This document shows positions 1-11,597 of a stretch of 64,000 bases of DNA, piece by piece. This DNA is from Epiperipatus broadwayi (lineage: Eukaryota; Onychophora; Udeonychophora; Euonychophora; Peripatidae), in assembly GCA_028023455.1 (NCBI GenBank), contig JAQFVV010000976.1:1-64000 (forward strand), read 5' to 3'. Position numbers and translations under genes: made by a program. Within the stretch, counting starts at the first letter, position 1. Each line of letters begins with the position of its first letter. The notes under the pieces were generated by a model that was not told the DNA's origin, made no database searches, and was given only the letters and a program-made list of their open reading frames with translations.

Positions 1-590
1 AGAAAATAGAATAAAGGAGAGATAATGATAAAGATAAATGATGAAAATGAAATGAGAGGGGCCAATTGTAACCTGAGAGAATAAAAGAGAGAGAAAGAGA
101 GAAAAGAAAAGAAGAAAAGAATGCTAATAATGAAATAAGAGAGGGTGTGAAAAAGAAAGAGAGGAAAAGAAAGAAATGGAGGTAAAAAAATGGTAAGAAT
201 AAATGATGGAAAAGAAAGAGAGATAGAATAAGAAAAATGCTAATTGTAACCTACTAGAATAAGAGGAGTGTGTGAAAAGAGAAAGGAAAGAGAAAGAGAT
301 AATGCTAATAAAGAAATGAGAGAGGGGGAGAAAAGAAATAATGATAATGGTAAAGATAAATAAATGATGGAAAAGAAAAGAATTGAGAGGGAAAGAAATG
401 GGAAAAATAATAGAAATGATATATATAATGGAGAGAGAGAAGAAATGAGATGATGGGAAAGATATGAAAGAGAGATATAAGAAGAAGATAGAATAAAGGA
501 GAGAGAGAAATGAAATGAGATGATAGAAAGATATGAAATGAAAAGAAATGGAATAAAATTGAAATGATATAAAATGAAATATAAATAAGA
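1..590. repeat. Polypurine tract with degenerate ~180-bp periodicity
   Basis: The plus strand is almost all A and G, with very few pyrimidines, for about 590 bases from the window edge, then stops abruptly. Two landmarks recur about 180 bases apart: an 'AATTGTAACCT' block near 65 and 242, and an 'AATGCTAATAA' block near 120 and 300. This suggests a decayed tandem array rather than plain GA microsatellite. The left end lies outside the window. No coding potential is seen. Confidence 0.6.
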
Positions 591-3500
591 GACTCTAAAC
601 GACTCGGCTCAGTGGGGTTACAATAAATTTAAAGAAAAGAGATGATGATCCAGAGATGTATAATCAAGTAAAGATCAAATCCAATACTGATGAACTATAA
701 CTACTACAGCATATTGATCTTTTAATAAACCATACAAAAGATTATCTAAATCACTACTCAATGCTTACCATATTAGTCATACCAATAGATTATACACTCT
801 CTGAATAAGACTAATGATACTTTACTTTATAAGATTATCTTACAGAATTATATTTATTAAAACAACAAGAGTAAATAACCTCAGGGATTTTAAAACTAAA
901 ACTCTTGTGTAAAATTAAAGTTTAAGTTAAGTTGCCTAACAAAGAATTACTGTGATTAATAAATAAATAAGTGACATCTTAGCTGACCATAAAATAATTA
1001 TAATATGTTCAATCTTAAAATAATAAACAAAACAAATATTAATTCATAAAATTTAATGAATCAATTTAAATTTAACTAATAATGGCCTATTATCTAAGAT
1101 ATTACTTGAGCAAAGAAAAGAGCAAGGGTACTTTTAATGCCTTTCCATACTCACAGACAACCATTAAAGACCTCAAATGCAAATGGATTAGAATTCTTTA
1201 AATATATAAGATTTAAGATGATGATAGATGATGTGCAGTGAATATAAGATAATGTGCAGCTTTTAAAATAATATTAATTAAAATATTCTTCTGAAGTACT
1301 AATATTGTTAATCTGATATTGCATAATCTTTAGTCTGAAAGATATACTGATATTTTTTTTTAAAAAAATAAACTTTTAACTAAGTATTTAATTATGTATC
1401 TGCTATAATGTAATTATCTGTATTTGTGATTCAATATGAGAATCATTTACTTTAACATAGCTTTTTTTTTTTAATTTTCAAGACAATATCAACTATATTT
1501 AATTAACTTAGAATATACTTGTGAGTGTCTGAATTGAAGATTCATTAAATTTAAAAATTTAAGACTTTGTGAACTTGGAACCCAAGACAATAATATATTT
1601 TCATATAAAAGTAAAACAAACAAACAAAACTTTTGAAATAATAATAATTTGATTTATTAATAATGAGAAGAAATGTTTATAAATGTAGTAGAATACAAAC
1701 AGTGCCAATACCACACTAAGATTTTATATAATTATTTGGACTAATTAATAACATTATTGTGTCATCTACTAATCAGAATAACACACAGAACTATGTTTAT
1801 ATTGAAAACCCTAAGCTTAATTTTATACTCCTCAACTTAACAAACGCTAAGTTGGAGTAAGCATATTCAACAATACTTTTTAAAAATATCATCACTAGTT
1901 TCACGGATATAACTAATATCACAGCTAGATATATCTTTAAATCAGATTAAGCTAATACTAAAATTAAACTAACTTAAGTGTATGGGACAATCATTCATCA
2001 GAGATCAGTTATACTTTTTTTAAAATAACTTTAGTCCACATAAAATTATTCCCTCAATGTTTTAAAGATAATGATGTAACAGACTTACAAATCCAGCGGC
2101 GAAATTCTGGATGAAAATATTAAATTATTATGTGTGAATTGCCACTTATACCATATGCATATTTAATATACTTTAAAATAAATATAACTTATTGTTGGTT
2201 AGCTTGTGTGTGATAAAACTATCATAGCAACACAATTCAAACATTGATATACCTATGAGCCTTAAATTAGCTACAACTACCTGAAGAAATACATTTCCTC
2301 AAACAAGCATATCTTGTCATCACAAATCTAAAACAAATGCAACATCACCTACTGTGGTGGAATTAGCATTAAGTCATCATGAATGATAGGCAAAAATATA
2401 AAGATACTAGGCTCCTCAGAGCTGGAAAAGAATATGGTGGCTTCCAAAATACCTAACTTCGAGGCAAAATGACGATGTCTGGAATTCATCTTCAGTACAT
2501 CTGGGAACAGGAACACCCACCAGAAAAGCACAATCCTCTCATGGGATTTCCAATGCTTATAAATGTGATCATCATCACTGAAAAATACAATACAATACCC
2601 TCTTTTTGGGGACAAGCACTATCAAATCATGGAAATACAATACAATAAGGATGGAGGATTTTCTCGACTCCATAAGGCATATTCAAAAATTATAAACTAA
2701 GCCTAACTCTTGAGGCTAACAAATTCTAACTAATAGCAAGATATATACTTCACTTAAACTAACTAAGTTATTTCCAAGAAATTTATAAAATACAAAACGT
2801 ATATCCAATGTTCGAACCAACAAAGCAAACTATGTGTCAACTGACTACTGTAGAAAATACTTTAAACTTAAATGCATATAAAATTCTAGGCAAGGCACAA
2901 TGCACACATAACAAAATATTAAATGCTAAAAATATAGTAACTAGTGGACTTTTGAAATTGTAAATTAAATGCAAGAATATTTACTTCTCGATGAATATAA
3001 AATATTTGTAATTATTCTTAATATAACATTCATAAAACAAATGAATGGATATTCTCTGATAAACTACTTTAGTAAATTTAAAATAAAAATTGAGTAAAAC
3101 ATCCCATTTATATGAAAATAAGACTGTGATATTTAAATCTCTATAAATAAAAATTATTAAATAGAAACTAGCTAGTGTAATGCTTGATAAATAAACTAAA
3201 TCTACTTAAGAATGGCAAGAAACATTTGCTCATTCAAATAAACCTATTTCGTTTTAAAATTATAACCCTAGTTTACCTGTATATTTATGCAAAAAGTGTT
3301 ACATAAAAATTTAATAGCATAAATATTTTTATGGTTTCTTTTTTTTTAAACCAATAAAGCAGACCATACAAAAAAAATAATAATAATACATTAATTCAAG
3401 TTCATATTTTCGGCTCCGTGATGATTTTTCCATTTCATAATGTGTAGACAATTTATCCAGGTTAAGATATCTATTTGAATTCGAAGCTTCAATTAATACA

Positions 3501-5639
3501 TTTATATACATGGCAATCATTTCCAAACGAAAATGTTCAATAGTTCATTAATAATATTTTTTTTAAACAATTTTTAAAAAAAATTAAATAATAAGATTAA
3601 GATTAAGCCGGCATGAAACAAAATAAATTCTTCAGCTGAGCACATTATTTTTATTTATAGGATCCTGGGTTTTGAAATGTATATAATAATATATACTTCT
3701 TTATCTGAATTTCTTTGTCCTCTTTTACGAAAACGCATCTTTTAAAATACAGTTTTTTTTTAAAAAAAAAAAAAAACATATTTTTTATATAATAATATTT
3801 CATGACGTGTTTTACTTTAAAATAATTTTCTTTGATTATTTTAAACATAAGAGCAGCTTTTTTTATATATATAATTCAAGACGTTTCTCAGTTTATAGCT
3901 CAAATTAGTTGTCATATATTTACTCATAAATAATGTCAAATATAGCCCAATGATTTACTAGGTACTTGACCAATATAAGTTCATTACTGATATTTTGCCA
4001 ATTACTTTGAAGTTTTGTCTCCGAATAATTTTCTTTTATTACTGGGTAAAATAAGAATTATTATTTAAAATACAATTTTATCTGTTTGCTTTCCGCTAAA
4101 CAAATCCTTTCCATTTATGTTAAGGTATAAATAATAACTTTCTTTAGAACAAAAAAAAAAAAAATTAATCGTTCTTTATTAGTTCACTTGAATCAAATGT
4201 AGCTTCATTATAATGTTTTTAAACTTAAAAATGTCTTTTTTCTTCTTTTTACATATACTTTTAATTTCATAAGATAAGTATTTAGCATTTTATTGTCAAA
4301 ATATTTTAGTGCCATGAATATTTATATAAGTAAATCATTATTAATTTGTTCTTTAATTTTACTTTCAAGTAAAGAGAAACGACTAAATCAAATGCATACA
4401 ATATAACAGACGCTAGATTTATTCCAAACATTTTCTCCTTATAATTGTATTGTTCTGGTTGAAATTTAATATCAGGATAGTTACCTTTTTCTTCAGCCCT
4501 TCATCACTGCAAGATGATTTTAAATATTATACTTTAAATAAATAATAATTTTTAAAAAAAATACAATTTTTTTATTAAATAAGACTCTTGGATTTAGCTA
4601 CTTGCAGTAATAAAAAATATCAGCCCCCTGGTGAATACCAGATTTTTCTTTTATACCTGATATTGTTTAATACACCCATTTCTTATATTAGTTAGTTTGT
4701 AAGCCAATAAAATTATTTTTTATTAAACTTTACTATTCTTGACAGATCAGCTGTAAAGTCAATTTACTAATGCAATTTCTAATGACACGAAATCACGTGA
4801 CTTACAGCCACAAAGTCAAAAATCCATTGTTTAACAAATGTTATGTATTACCTTTTAAATAATTTTTTTTTTTAAACATAATAGTAATAAATATAAAATT
4901 CAGAACTATCCCTCTTTATTAACTTTTAAATATTTCTTTCATAAATTTATATCCATCCATTTATTTATTTATTTTTTATAAATATTAGAATTAAAATATT
5001 TTTTATTGTTATTTTCTTCTTATGTTTATGTATATTTCTTGCACACACACACACTTCCATATCCGGGTAATCTATAAATATGAGCTCACCCATTGTTTAA
5101 AAGTTATTCTTTTAAAATTACAAAACTAAAATATTATCAAATATTTAATTTAAAATAACTTTATAAGTGGAATGCTACTAACTTACATCTAATAAATACT
5201 GTTATATTGTTTTAATAAAACTTACAGATTACTTTTTTTAAAATTTATTACTATTCATTCCAACTTATTTATAATATCTCATTACTATCATTTAGACATC
5301 AAAATGAATTATACAATAGTTACTTTAAAATACATTAAATATGATTTATCATTTCCCAACTATTTCTGATATTTCTTTTAATTCAAATTATTGTCTAGCA
5401 TCTCTTATCAACCTAACTCATATATCTTTTTTCAAATACTTAGACATAATTCCATAATATACAATAATGATTACAATCAATACAAGATTATCCTATTTTA
5501 GTCATTAACTAATTTAATTTTCATTTTTATCATTATTATTTTTTTTAAAAATCAGACAATTTCAAACCAAAAGGTTAAGCTAAGATAACCTTTGGCTCCT
5601 TTTGGAACTAAGTGAAACTTCAGTTAGGTACAATATATA
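591..5639. other. AT-rich DNA, nothing recognised
   Basis: No transposon domain, exon-like GC island or clear dispersed repeat was seen on either strand. Short poly-A/T runs are frequent and there is a (CA)n run at about 5041-5054. The open frames here are short, low in complexity and lack splice or start context, so I read them as chance ORFs. Confidence 0.5.
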
Positions 5640-5729
5640 TATATATAATATAGTGAGCATACCAATAACTCAAACAAACTCTTATTTAATAAGTACAGTA
5701 AGAGAATAAATATTTAAAATCTCTATCTA

Positions 5730-5798
5730 GAATAGTCTTATCCTCAGACCAATTGGTTTCAAGCTTATGGCTCACCTCAGTGAGGAGCTAGAATATTC
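5730..5798 (-). ncRNA. Hammerhead-like ribozyme, family D copy 1
   Basis: Read on the minus strand. The outer stem I arm GAATATTC pairs with GACTATTC (one mismatch). The inner stem I TCCTCA pairs perfectly with TGAGGA. The core is CTGAGGT, stem II is GAGC-CATAA-GCTT, then GAAA, then palindromic stem III CCAATTGG and cleavage triplet GUC. Bulges TAGC and TAA separate the two stem I helices, as in natural hammerheads. Compared with the consensus CUGANGA, the last core base (A9) is U, which predicts weak or no activity. Confidence 0.6.
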
Positions 5799-6148
5799 AG
5801 ACACTAGATCTAAAATATCAACTCAAAACCCAGCACTTATTTAATGAGAAAATATTGAGAAGAAAATCTGAAATTTTCAGACCCCAAAAAAATGTCTTTA
5901 AATCCAGCTATCTAACTCAACTATTTGGGACTGAATCAAATTTCAAATCTATCATATAATAATAGCCTTAGCATCACCCAAACTTTAAAGGTAAAATTAT
6001 AATAATCAATAAAGCAAGTCATATATAATGTAACATTGCTTTTAAAAGTTTGTATTTACAAATATGTAATATAAGGAGTGTACCAATAGCTCAAACAAGC
6101 TCTTATTTAATAAGTGTAGTAAAAAAAAAAATTTAAAATATCTATCTA

Positions 6149-6213
6149 GAATATTCTTATCCCCAGATCCATTGGTTTCGAGCTTATGACTCACCTCAGT
6201 GGGAAAAACATTC
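6149..6213 (-). ncRNA. Hammerhead-like ribozyme, family D copy 2 (stem I damaged)
   Basis: Same layout as copy 1: CTGAGGT core, stem II GAGT-CATAA-GCTC, GAAA, and a stem III region changed to CCAATGGA before TC. The 3' arm GAATATTC is intact. The 5' arm has lost TAGC and is altered around 6201-6213, so stem I can close only partly. Confidence 0.45.
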
Positions 6214-6525
6214 AGACACTAGATCTAAAATATCAATTCAAAACCCAGCACTTATTTAATAAGAAGAAAATTTGAAATTTTCATACACCAAAAATGTCTT
6301 TAACTCAGTGACTCAAATAGCTATATGGGACTGAACCAAATTCAAATCTACCACATATTAATATCCCTAGCATTGCCAAAGCCTTAAAGGCAAAACTATA
6401 ATAATCAATAAAGCAAGTCATATATAATGTGATATTGCTTTTAAAAGCTTGTATTTACAAATATGTAATATGGGGAGCATACTAATAGCCCAAACAAGCT
6501 CTTATTTAATAAATGAGGTGAGCCA

Positions 6526-7131
6526 TACCCTCAATACCAATTGGTCTTTGGATAAGAATATTCTAGATAGAGATTTTAAATATTTTCTCTTACTGCACTT
6601 ATTAAATAAGAGCTTGTTTGAGCTATTGGTACACTCCCTATATTAGATATTTGTAAATACAAGCTTTTAAAAGCAATATCACATTATATATGACTTGCTT
6701 TACTGATTATTATAATTTTACCTTTAAGGCTATGGCAATACTAAGACAATACATTAATATAAGGTAGATCTGAATTTGGTTCAGTCCCATATAACTATTT
6801 GAGTTATATAGCTGGATTTAAAGACATTTTTGTATCGGAGCATTTCAGATTTTCTTCTTGACAGCTTCATATTTTAAATAAGTGCTGGGTTTTGATTTGG
6901 TATTTTAGATCTAATATCTGAATGCTCTAGCTCCTCACTAAGGTGAGCCATAAGCTCGAAACAGATTGGTCTGGGGATAAGAATATTCTAGATAGAGACT
7001 TTAAATATTTTCTCTTGCCGTACTCACTAAATAAGAGCTTGTTTGAGCTACTGGTATGCTCCCTATATTACATATTTGTAAATACAAGTTTTTAAAAGCA
7101 ATGTCACATTATATATGACTTGCTTTATTGA
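6526..7131 (+). mobile_element. Family D repeat, inverted block
   Basis: About 1.5 family D units in the opposite orientation to 5640-6525, so the locus is a large inverted repeat. It starts inside a ribozyme (GAGGTGAGCCATA near 6516-6530), runs through one complete unit, contains a second ribozyme at 6920-6988, and ends at 'GACTTGCTTTATTGATTAT' near 7131. The units differ from each other at many sites, so this is not a recent assembly duplication. Confidence 0.65.
6920..6988 (+). ncRNA. Hammerhead-like ribozyme, family D copy 3
   Basis: Plus strand. The 5' arm GAATGCTC pairs imperfectly with GAATATTC, and TCCTCA pairs with TGGGGA (one G-U). The core is CTAAGGT (consensus CUGANGA, two differences). 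Stem II is GAGC-CATAA-GCTC with four Watson-Crick pairs, followed directly by GAAA and a GUC triplet. The architecture is clear but the core is decayed. Confidence 0.55.
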
Positions 7132-7350
7132 TTATATATATATATGTAAATAAAGAAATTAGTTATTAACAAATTATTATTCATATATATATATATAATT
7201 CTATTCTCTCTTTTTATGATTTAATTAAATATTTTGTTTCTGATTACGGAAATGCTATATTAACTTAATTTTTTAAATTGACATAAAAATTTCCAAATAT
7301 TATTCTTATAGATTCAAATGTTAGTAATTTTCTTCTTTTCTGAGCCAATG

Positions 7351-7575
7351 TAATATCTGGTAAAATGAAAATATACATAGAAAAGGTAGTTTTTTAAATA
7401 ATATTTAGCTTTATTACTGTCTAGCATACTTTTAATATATTTTTACTATATCATGTTTGTGGCATATAGTGGTGTGATTAAATTGTTCTTTATTATGAAA
7501 GCATGCTAGGCAGTAATAAAGCTAAATATTAAACAAACTACCTTTTCTGTGTGTATTTTCATTTTACCAGATATT
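7351..7575. repeat. Foldback repeat E
   Basis: Left arm 7351-7429 and right arm 7502-7575 are near-perfect reverse complements (for example AATATCTGGTAAAATGAAAA against TTTTCATTTTACCAGATATT) around an AT-rich loop of about 70 bp. No ribozyme core is visible. It could be a MITE or another snap-back repeat. Confidence 0.65.
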
Positions 7576-7931
7576 ACTCTCATAGATGTAATTCCAATAT
7601 TTTTAAACTTTTCTCAGGAAAATGTAATTAAAAAAAATACATACAACATGTATTTCTAAGAAAAGCTTGTTTAATATTTTAACAAAATTATGCTGACCAT
7701 GGCAGTGACTAACTGGCAGTCATACTCATAGCTATGAATATAACTACCAGTAGGTCGAAACTATGCTTAGCATACTAAACAGTACATGTATTTATTTTTT
7801 AACTTTCACTCATAGATGTATTATATTGCAGCTAGATCATTAGACCGTCTTTAAGCAGATATATATACAATGTTTGTTAATTTAAAATATTGCAATAACA
7901 ATAAAAATAATAAATATAATAGTGATTCAAT

Positions 7932-8152
7932 ATTATACACAGTCGTTCAATCTGCAGAAATACTTTTGGTCAATTTCTTAACCTTCTTCAACTGCCATAA
8001 AATTATAAAAAAAAAACAGAAGCAAACATCATCAATCCTGAGATTTTAGTTGATGGTGGTTGTTGTCATTATTTTTTCTGAATTTAGCAGCAGTTGAAGA
8101 TGGTTAAGGAATTAATAGAAATTAATTCTGCAGATTGAAATACTGTGAATAG
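7932..8152. repeat. Foldback repeat F
   Basis: Arms 7932-7995 and 8089-8152 are inverted copies built around 'TTCAATCTGCAGAA' and 'TTCTGCAGATTGAA', with an AT-rich spacer of about 90 bp. There is no coding content and the family is not recognised. Confidence 0.6.
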
Positions 8153-8726
8153 TTAACCACCAATATATTTATTATTTTTACTGTTTATATATATATATCA
8201 CACAAATATAATATAAAATATATTTATATAATAGCAATAATTATATATATTACAACAGGATAAAAATTGCTCTACAGAGGTAGACAGCATTTTATAAATG
8301 AAATAAAAAAATGAGGATGAAATAACTTTTATTATCACCCTTAAATTTAGGGCACAATGTCTAACAGATTAAAATTAGGGTATACACTTCTTTTAATGCC
8401 CACAGATTTGGGAACCATTTGTAACAGATTGAATATGACAAGACCATGATAGAGTAATCCTGTTTAACTATGCTTAGAAAATCACGGTGCCATTTATAAC
8501 AGAATGCTAATCTCTGTTATAACCTGAATAAAATATAGCCCAAATATTGATCACCCTATATAACAAAAGAAAAATGAGCCCTGAAATTGAATATCATTTG
8601 CAACTGAATAAAATATAAATAAAAAAAAATAATACTAATTTTATAATACCCATGAATAATTGTATCATTCATAATATAATGAGTCTAATAAACTAAGCTG
8701 AATGAATACCAATCAATAAATAATTA
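8153..8726. repeat. AT-rich stretch with degenerate short repeats
   Basis: A loosely repeated phrase resembling 'CCATTTGTAACAGATTG' occurs near 8350, 8410, 8483 and 8588 at irregular spacing, as in a decayed minisatellite. Nothing else is recognised up to the Tigger terminus at 8727. Confidence 0.3.
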
Positions 8727-10020
8727 CATCTGGGTCTCGTTTTACGCGATAGATAGGTTCCTCAGAAAACACGTGCAAAAGAAATCGCACAAAAATAGAC
8801 GCAACTTACCTTGAAAAAGGGGGGATACGGACTGTGATTTTTCAAAAATCGCATAAAACCAAAGCACCAACATAAAATTACTTTAAAATTCATGCAAAAA
8901 AAAATAAGGAAATAAAATATGACAAATAAAAAATTTCAAATGTGAAAAAAATTGATACAAAACAAACTTTTTTTAACTATAATATTTAATTTTATTCAAA
9001 ACAATATATTTTTATGCATAATTTACAGTACAGTAATTTACATTTTTATACACATTTTAATTATTATCACTATATGCTGATAAACAGGTTCATGTTGTGT
9101 TAATAGTTTTCTGGTGACAACGTAATTAGTAATTAATCTTTGAGGCGATGATTTTAATTGTTTATGAAGCTCGCGATATCCAGACATACAACCATTTAGC
9201 TCTCATTGGAATTTAAGAGCATGTTCATGATTAGTGTCATTAATAAGAAAATAATTTGCCAACTGATTAGAAAGTTGAAGACCTTCTCGAATCATTTTTG
9301 CAGTGAAAGGAACAGGTTCTACTTCTGTTTCATTATCTTTTTCTACACTGCTGGGAAAAATTTAATTAAAACTAACAACTAAAAATTAAATTCTTATTTT
9401 TGTCTTTAATTTTTTAATTTCAATTCCATTTAAAAATCAAATTTCGTTTCACATCACATTAATTTCAGGTTGCCTTAAGTAATTTTTAAATTGTTAATTA
9501 CAATTAAAAATCAGATTTTAATTTTTAATTGTCAAATTTAATTGTGCCCACTGCTATTACTCACCTTTTAAAAATAAACTTGCAGACACTAAATGATTAA
9601 TAATTGATTACGTTCTTTTTTAAAAAGCAAAAACAGAATGTGATTTAAAATGCAAAATTAACATGCACAATGTTTGAACAAATTTACATTATAATCTTGT
9701 AAAATTTAATGTGTATACATAAAATGTGGAAATCATGATTTTAATTTCATTATTGCATAAAATCTTACTATTATAAAGCACTGAAAATATTGAAATTATT
9801 AAAATGAAAGTCGGATTCCAATAATGTGCTATTACTTTAAATATGACGTAAGTGCGCGAAATTTATTATTTAAAGTAATAGCGCATTATCAGAGTTTGAT
9901 TTCTGATCTAATAGTGTTAATGCATAAAAAAAAACCGCATACAAAAATATTAAGAAGAAACATGAAACGCGTAACTTCAAAATCACATTAAATAAATCCG
10001 CGTAAAATGAGACCCAGGTG
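8727..10020 (-). mobile_element. Tigger/pogo-type DNA transposon copy 1, internally deleted
   Basis: Terminal inverted repeats CATCTGGGTCTCGTTTTACG (left) and its near-complement at 10001-10020 (right) are flanked by TA, the Tc1/mariner/pogo target duplication. The left terminus continues as GATAGATAGGTTCCTC, a Tigger-style terminus. At 1.29 kb it is shorter than an autonomous Tigger. It keeps the 3' part of a transposase on the minus strand (9106-9352). Its minus-strand 5' noncoding half matches the plus-strand 5' half of the copy at 10251-11595. Confidence 0.8.
9106..9352 (-). pseudogene. Tigger transposase C-terminal fragment
   Basis: The minus-strand frame reads about 80 codons, including VEPVPFTAKMIREGLQLSNQ and later MSGYRELHKQLK, interrupted by one TGA. 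The pattern matches the helical tail after the DDE domain of Tigger/pogo transposases (FT..E....E...L......N, then a YR.L motif). No catalytic DDE residues are present. Just upstream, in noncoding sequence, is TTTTTCCCAGCAG, which resembles a 3' splice site, so this may once have been a terminal exon. Confidence 0.7.
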
Positions 10021-10250
10021 TATTCGACATTTAATCCTTTATCCAGTCAACTGTTAATAATAGTAAAACAAAACAATAATGATAATGTTTATTTTACCAC
10101 GATAAATGCAAACAGCATTTAGAATAAATAGAAAACAAACAAAAATATCATTTCAGATACCATAATATAATCCTTACTTAAGATAAATTAAAATAAAACA
10201 GTTAAATCAAATATCATTGTCTCAAACCAACAATATATGTTTAAGATATA

Positions 10251-11595
10251 TACCCGGGTCTCATTTTATGCGGATTTTTTAAATGTGATTTTGAAGTTAT
10301 GTGATTCATGTTTCTTCTTAATATCTTTGTATGTGGTTTTCTTTTGTGATAAAAATTATTAAATCATAAGTTGAGCTCTGATAATGCGCTATTACTTTAA
10401 ATATTATAAATTCCGCGCACTCATCCATCATATTTAAAATAATAATGCATTATCAGAGTTTGACTTCCATCTAATAATTTCAATATTTTCAGCACTTTAT
10501 AATAGTACTGTAATAGATTTTATGTAATAAAGAAGTTCATAATTCACTTAAAATCTGGATTTCCCCATTTTATATACATGCATTAAATTTTATAAGATTA
10601 TAATGTAAATCTGCTCAAATGTTATAAATGCCTATACTATACATGTTGTTTTTGCATTTTAAATCATTCTATTTTTGCTTTTTAAAAAAAGAGTACCTAA
10701 TCAATTAATTATTTAGTGTCCGCAAGTTTATTTTTAAAAGGTGAGTAACAGTGGTGGACACAATTAAATTTGACAATTAAAAGTTAAAATCTGATTTTTA
10801 ATTGTAATTAACAATTTAAAAATTACATAATGTGATGTGAAACAATAAAATTTGATTTTTAAACAGAATTGAAAATTAAATAATTAAAGACAAAAATAAA
10901 AATTTAATTTTTAATTGTTAGTTTTAATTAAATTTTGCCCAACAGTGGTGAGTGGGTGTCTTTTTATTATCATAAGTCTAAGTTCTTGTTTTTATTTTAA
11001 ACTTTTAGTTTACCCTAATGGAGAGGCAAAAACACCCAAAAAAATGAATTTCTTTGGAAACAAAAATTTCAATTTTAGATTGCTTAGTGAAATTGGAAGG
11101 ATCAACAGCAATTGGAAAACATTTTAGTTTGGGCAAGTCCACTATAAGAGCAATTAAAAAAAAATGAAGCTGGTGCTAACTGTATTTCCTCTTGTGATGA
11201 ATCTGATGTCTTACCAGTTTGCAAACGAACCTGCATATCATCAAATAGCAATAATGATTAAAATACTATACATGTATGAAAAAATGTGAAATATTGTAAA
11301 TTACGCATAAAAATATATTGTTTTGAATAAAATTAAATACTGTAGTTAATAAAAAAAGTTTGTCTTGTATCAATTTTTTTCAAATTTGAAATTTTTTATT
11401 AGTTATATTTTATTTCCTTATTTTTTTATTCGAATTTTAAAGTAATTTTACGTTGTTGCTTTGCTTTTATGCAATTTTTGAAAATTACAGTACGTATCAC
11501 CCATTTTTCAAAGTAACTTAAGTCTATTTTTGTACGATTTCTTTTGTGTGTGTTTTCTGAGAAACCTATCTACCACATAAAATGAGACCCAGGTG
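10251..11595 (+). mobile_element. Tigger/pogo-type DNA transposon copy 2, internally deleted
   Basis: The terminal repeat begins TACCCGGGTCTCATTTTATG and ends CATAAAATGAGACCCAGGTG, with TA on both sides. It is inverted relative to copy 1 and only about 230 bp away. The first ~650 bp and last ~350 bp align with copy 1. The interior differs: this copy keeps the N-terminal DNA-binding part of the transposase, where copy 1 keeps the C-terminal part. Confidence 0.8.
11048..11167 (+). pseudogene. Tigger transposase N-terminal HTH fragment
   Basis: Thirty-nine codons starting ISLETKISILDCLVKLEGST and ending GKSTIRAIKK match the first helix-turn-helix (Psq/CENP-B N type) of pogo/Tigger transposases, which bind the terminal repeats. 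A TGA lies directly before the fragment and another directly after a run of A, so it is frameshifted at both edges. Nothing of the DDE domain follows. Confidence 0.75.
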
Positions 11596-11597
11596 TA

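Larger units (their letters stand above)
5640..6525 (-). mobile_element. Family D ribozyme-bearing repeat, two tandem units
   Basis: Two direct units of about 400-420 bp begin near 5653 and 6072, and a third starts near 6472. Each carries the same block: 'CTCTTATTTAATAAGT', then a hammerhead-like core, then 'AAACCCAGCACTTATTTAAT', then 'AAGCAAGTCATATATAATGT'. The ribozyme reads on the minus strand. Tandem units with one hammerhead each are the known hallmark of metazoan retrozymes. No protein is encoded. The array joins head-on to an inverted block starting at 6526. Confidence 0.7.

Noticed and set aside
2349-2615. 88-codon minus-strand open frame
   Set aside because: No recognisable motif and no supporting signals.
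7686-7780. GTCGAAACTATG near 7750 as a ribozyme 3' half
   Set aside because: No CUGANGA core upstream.
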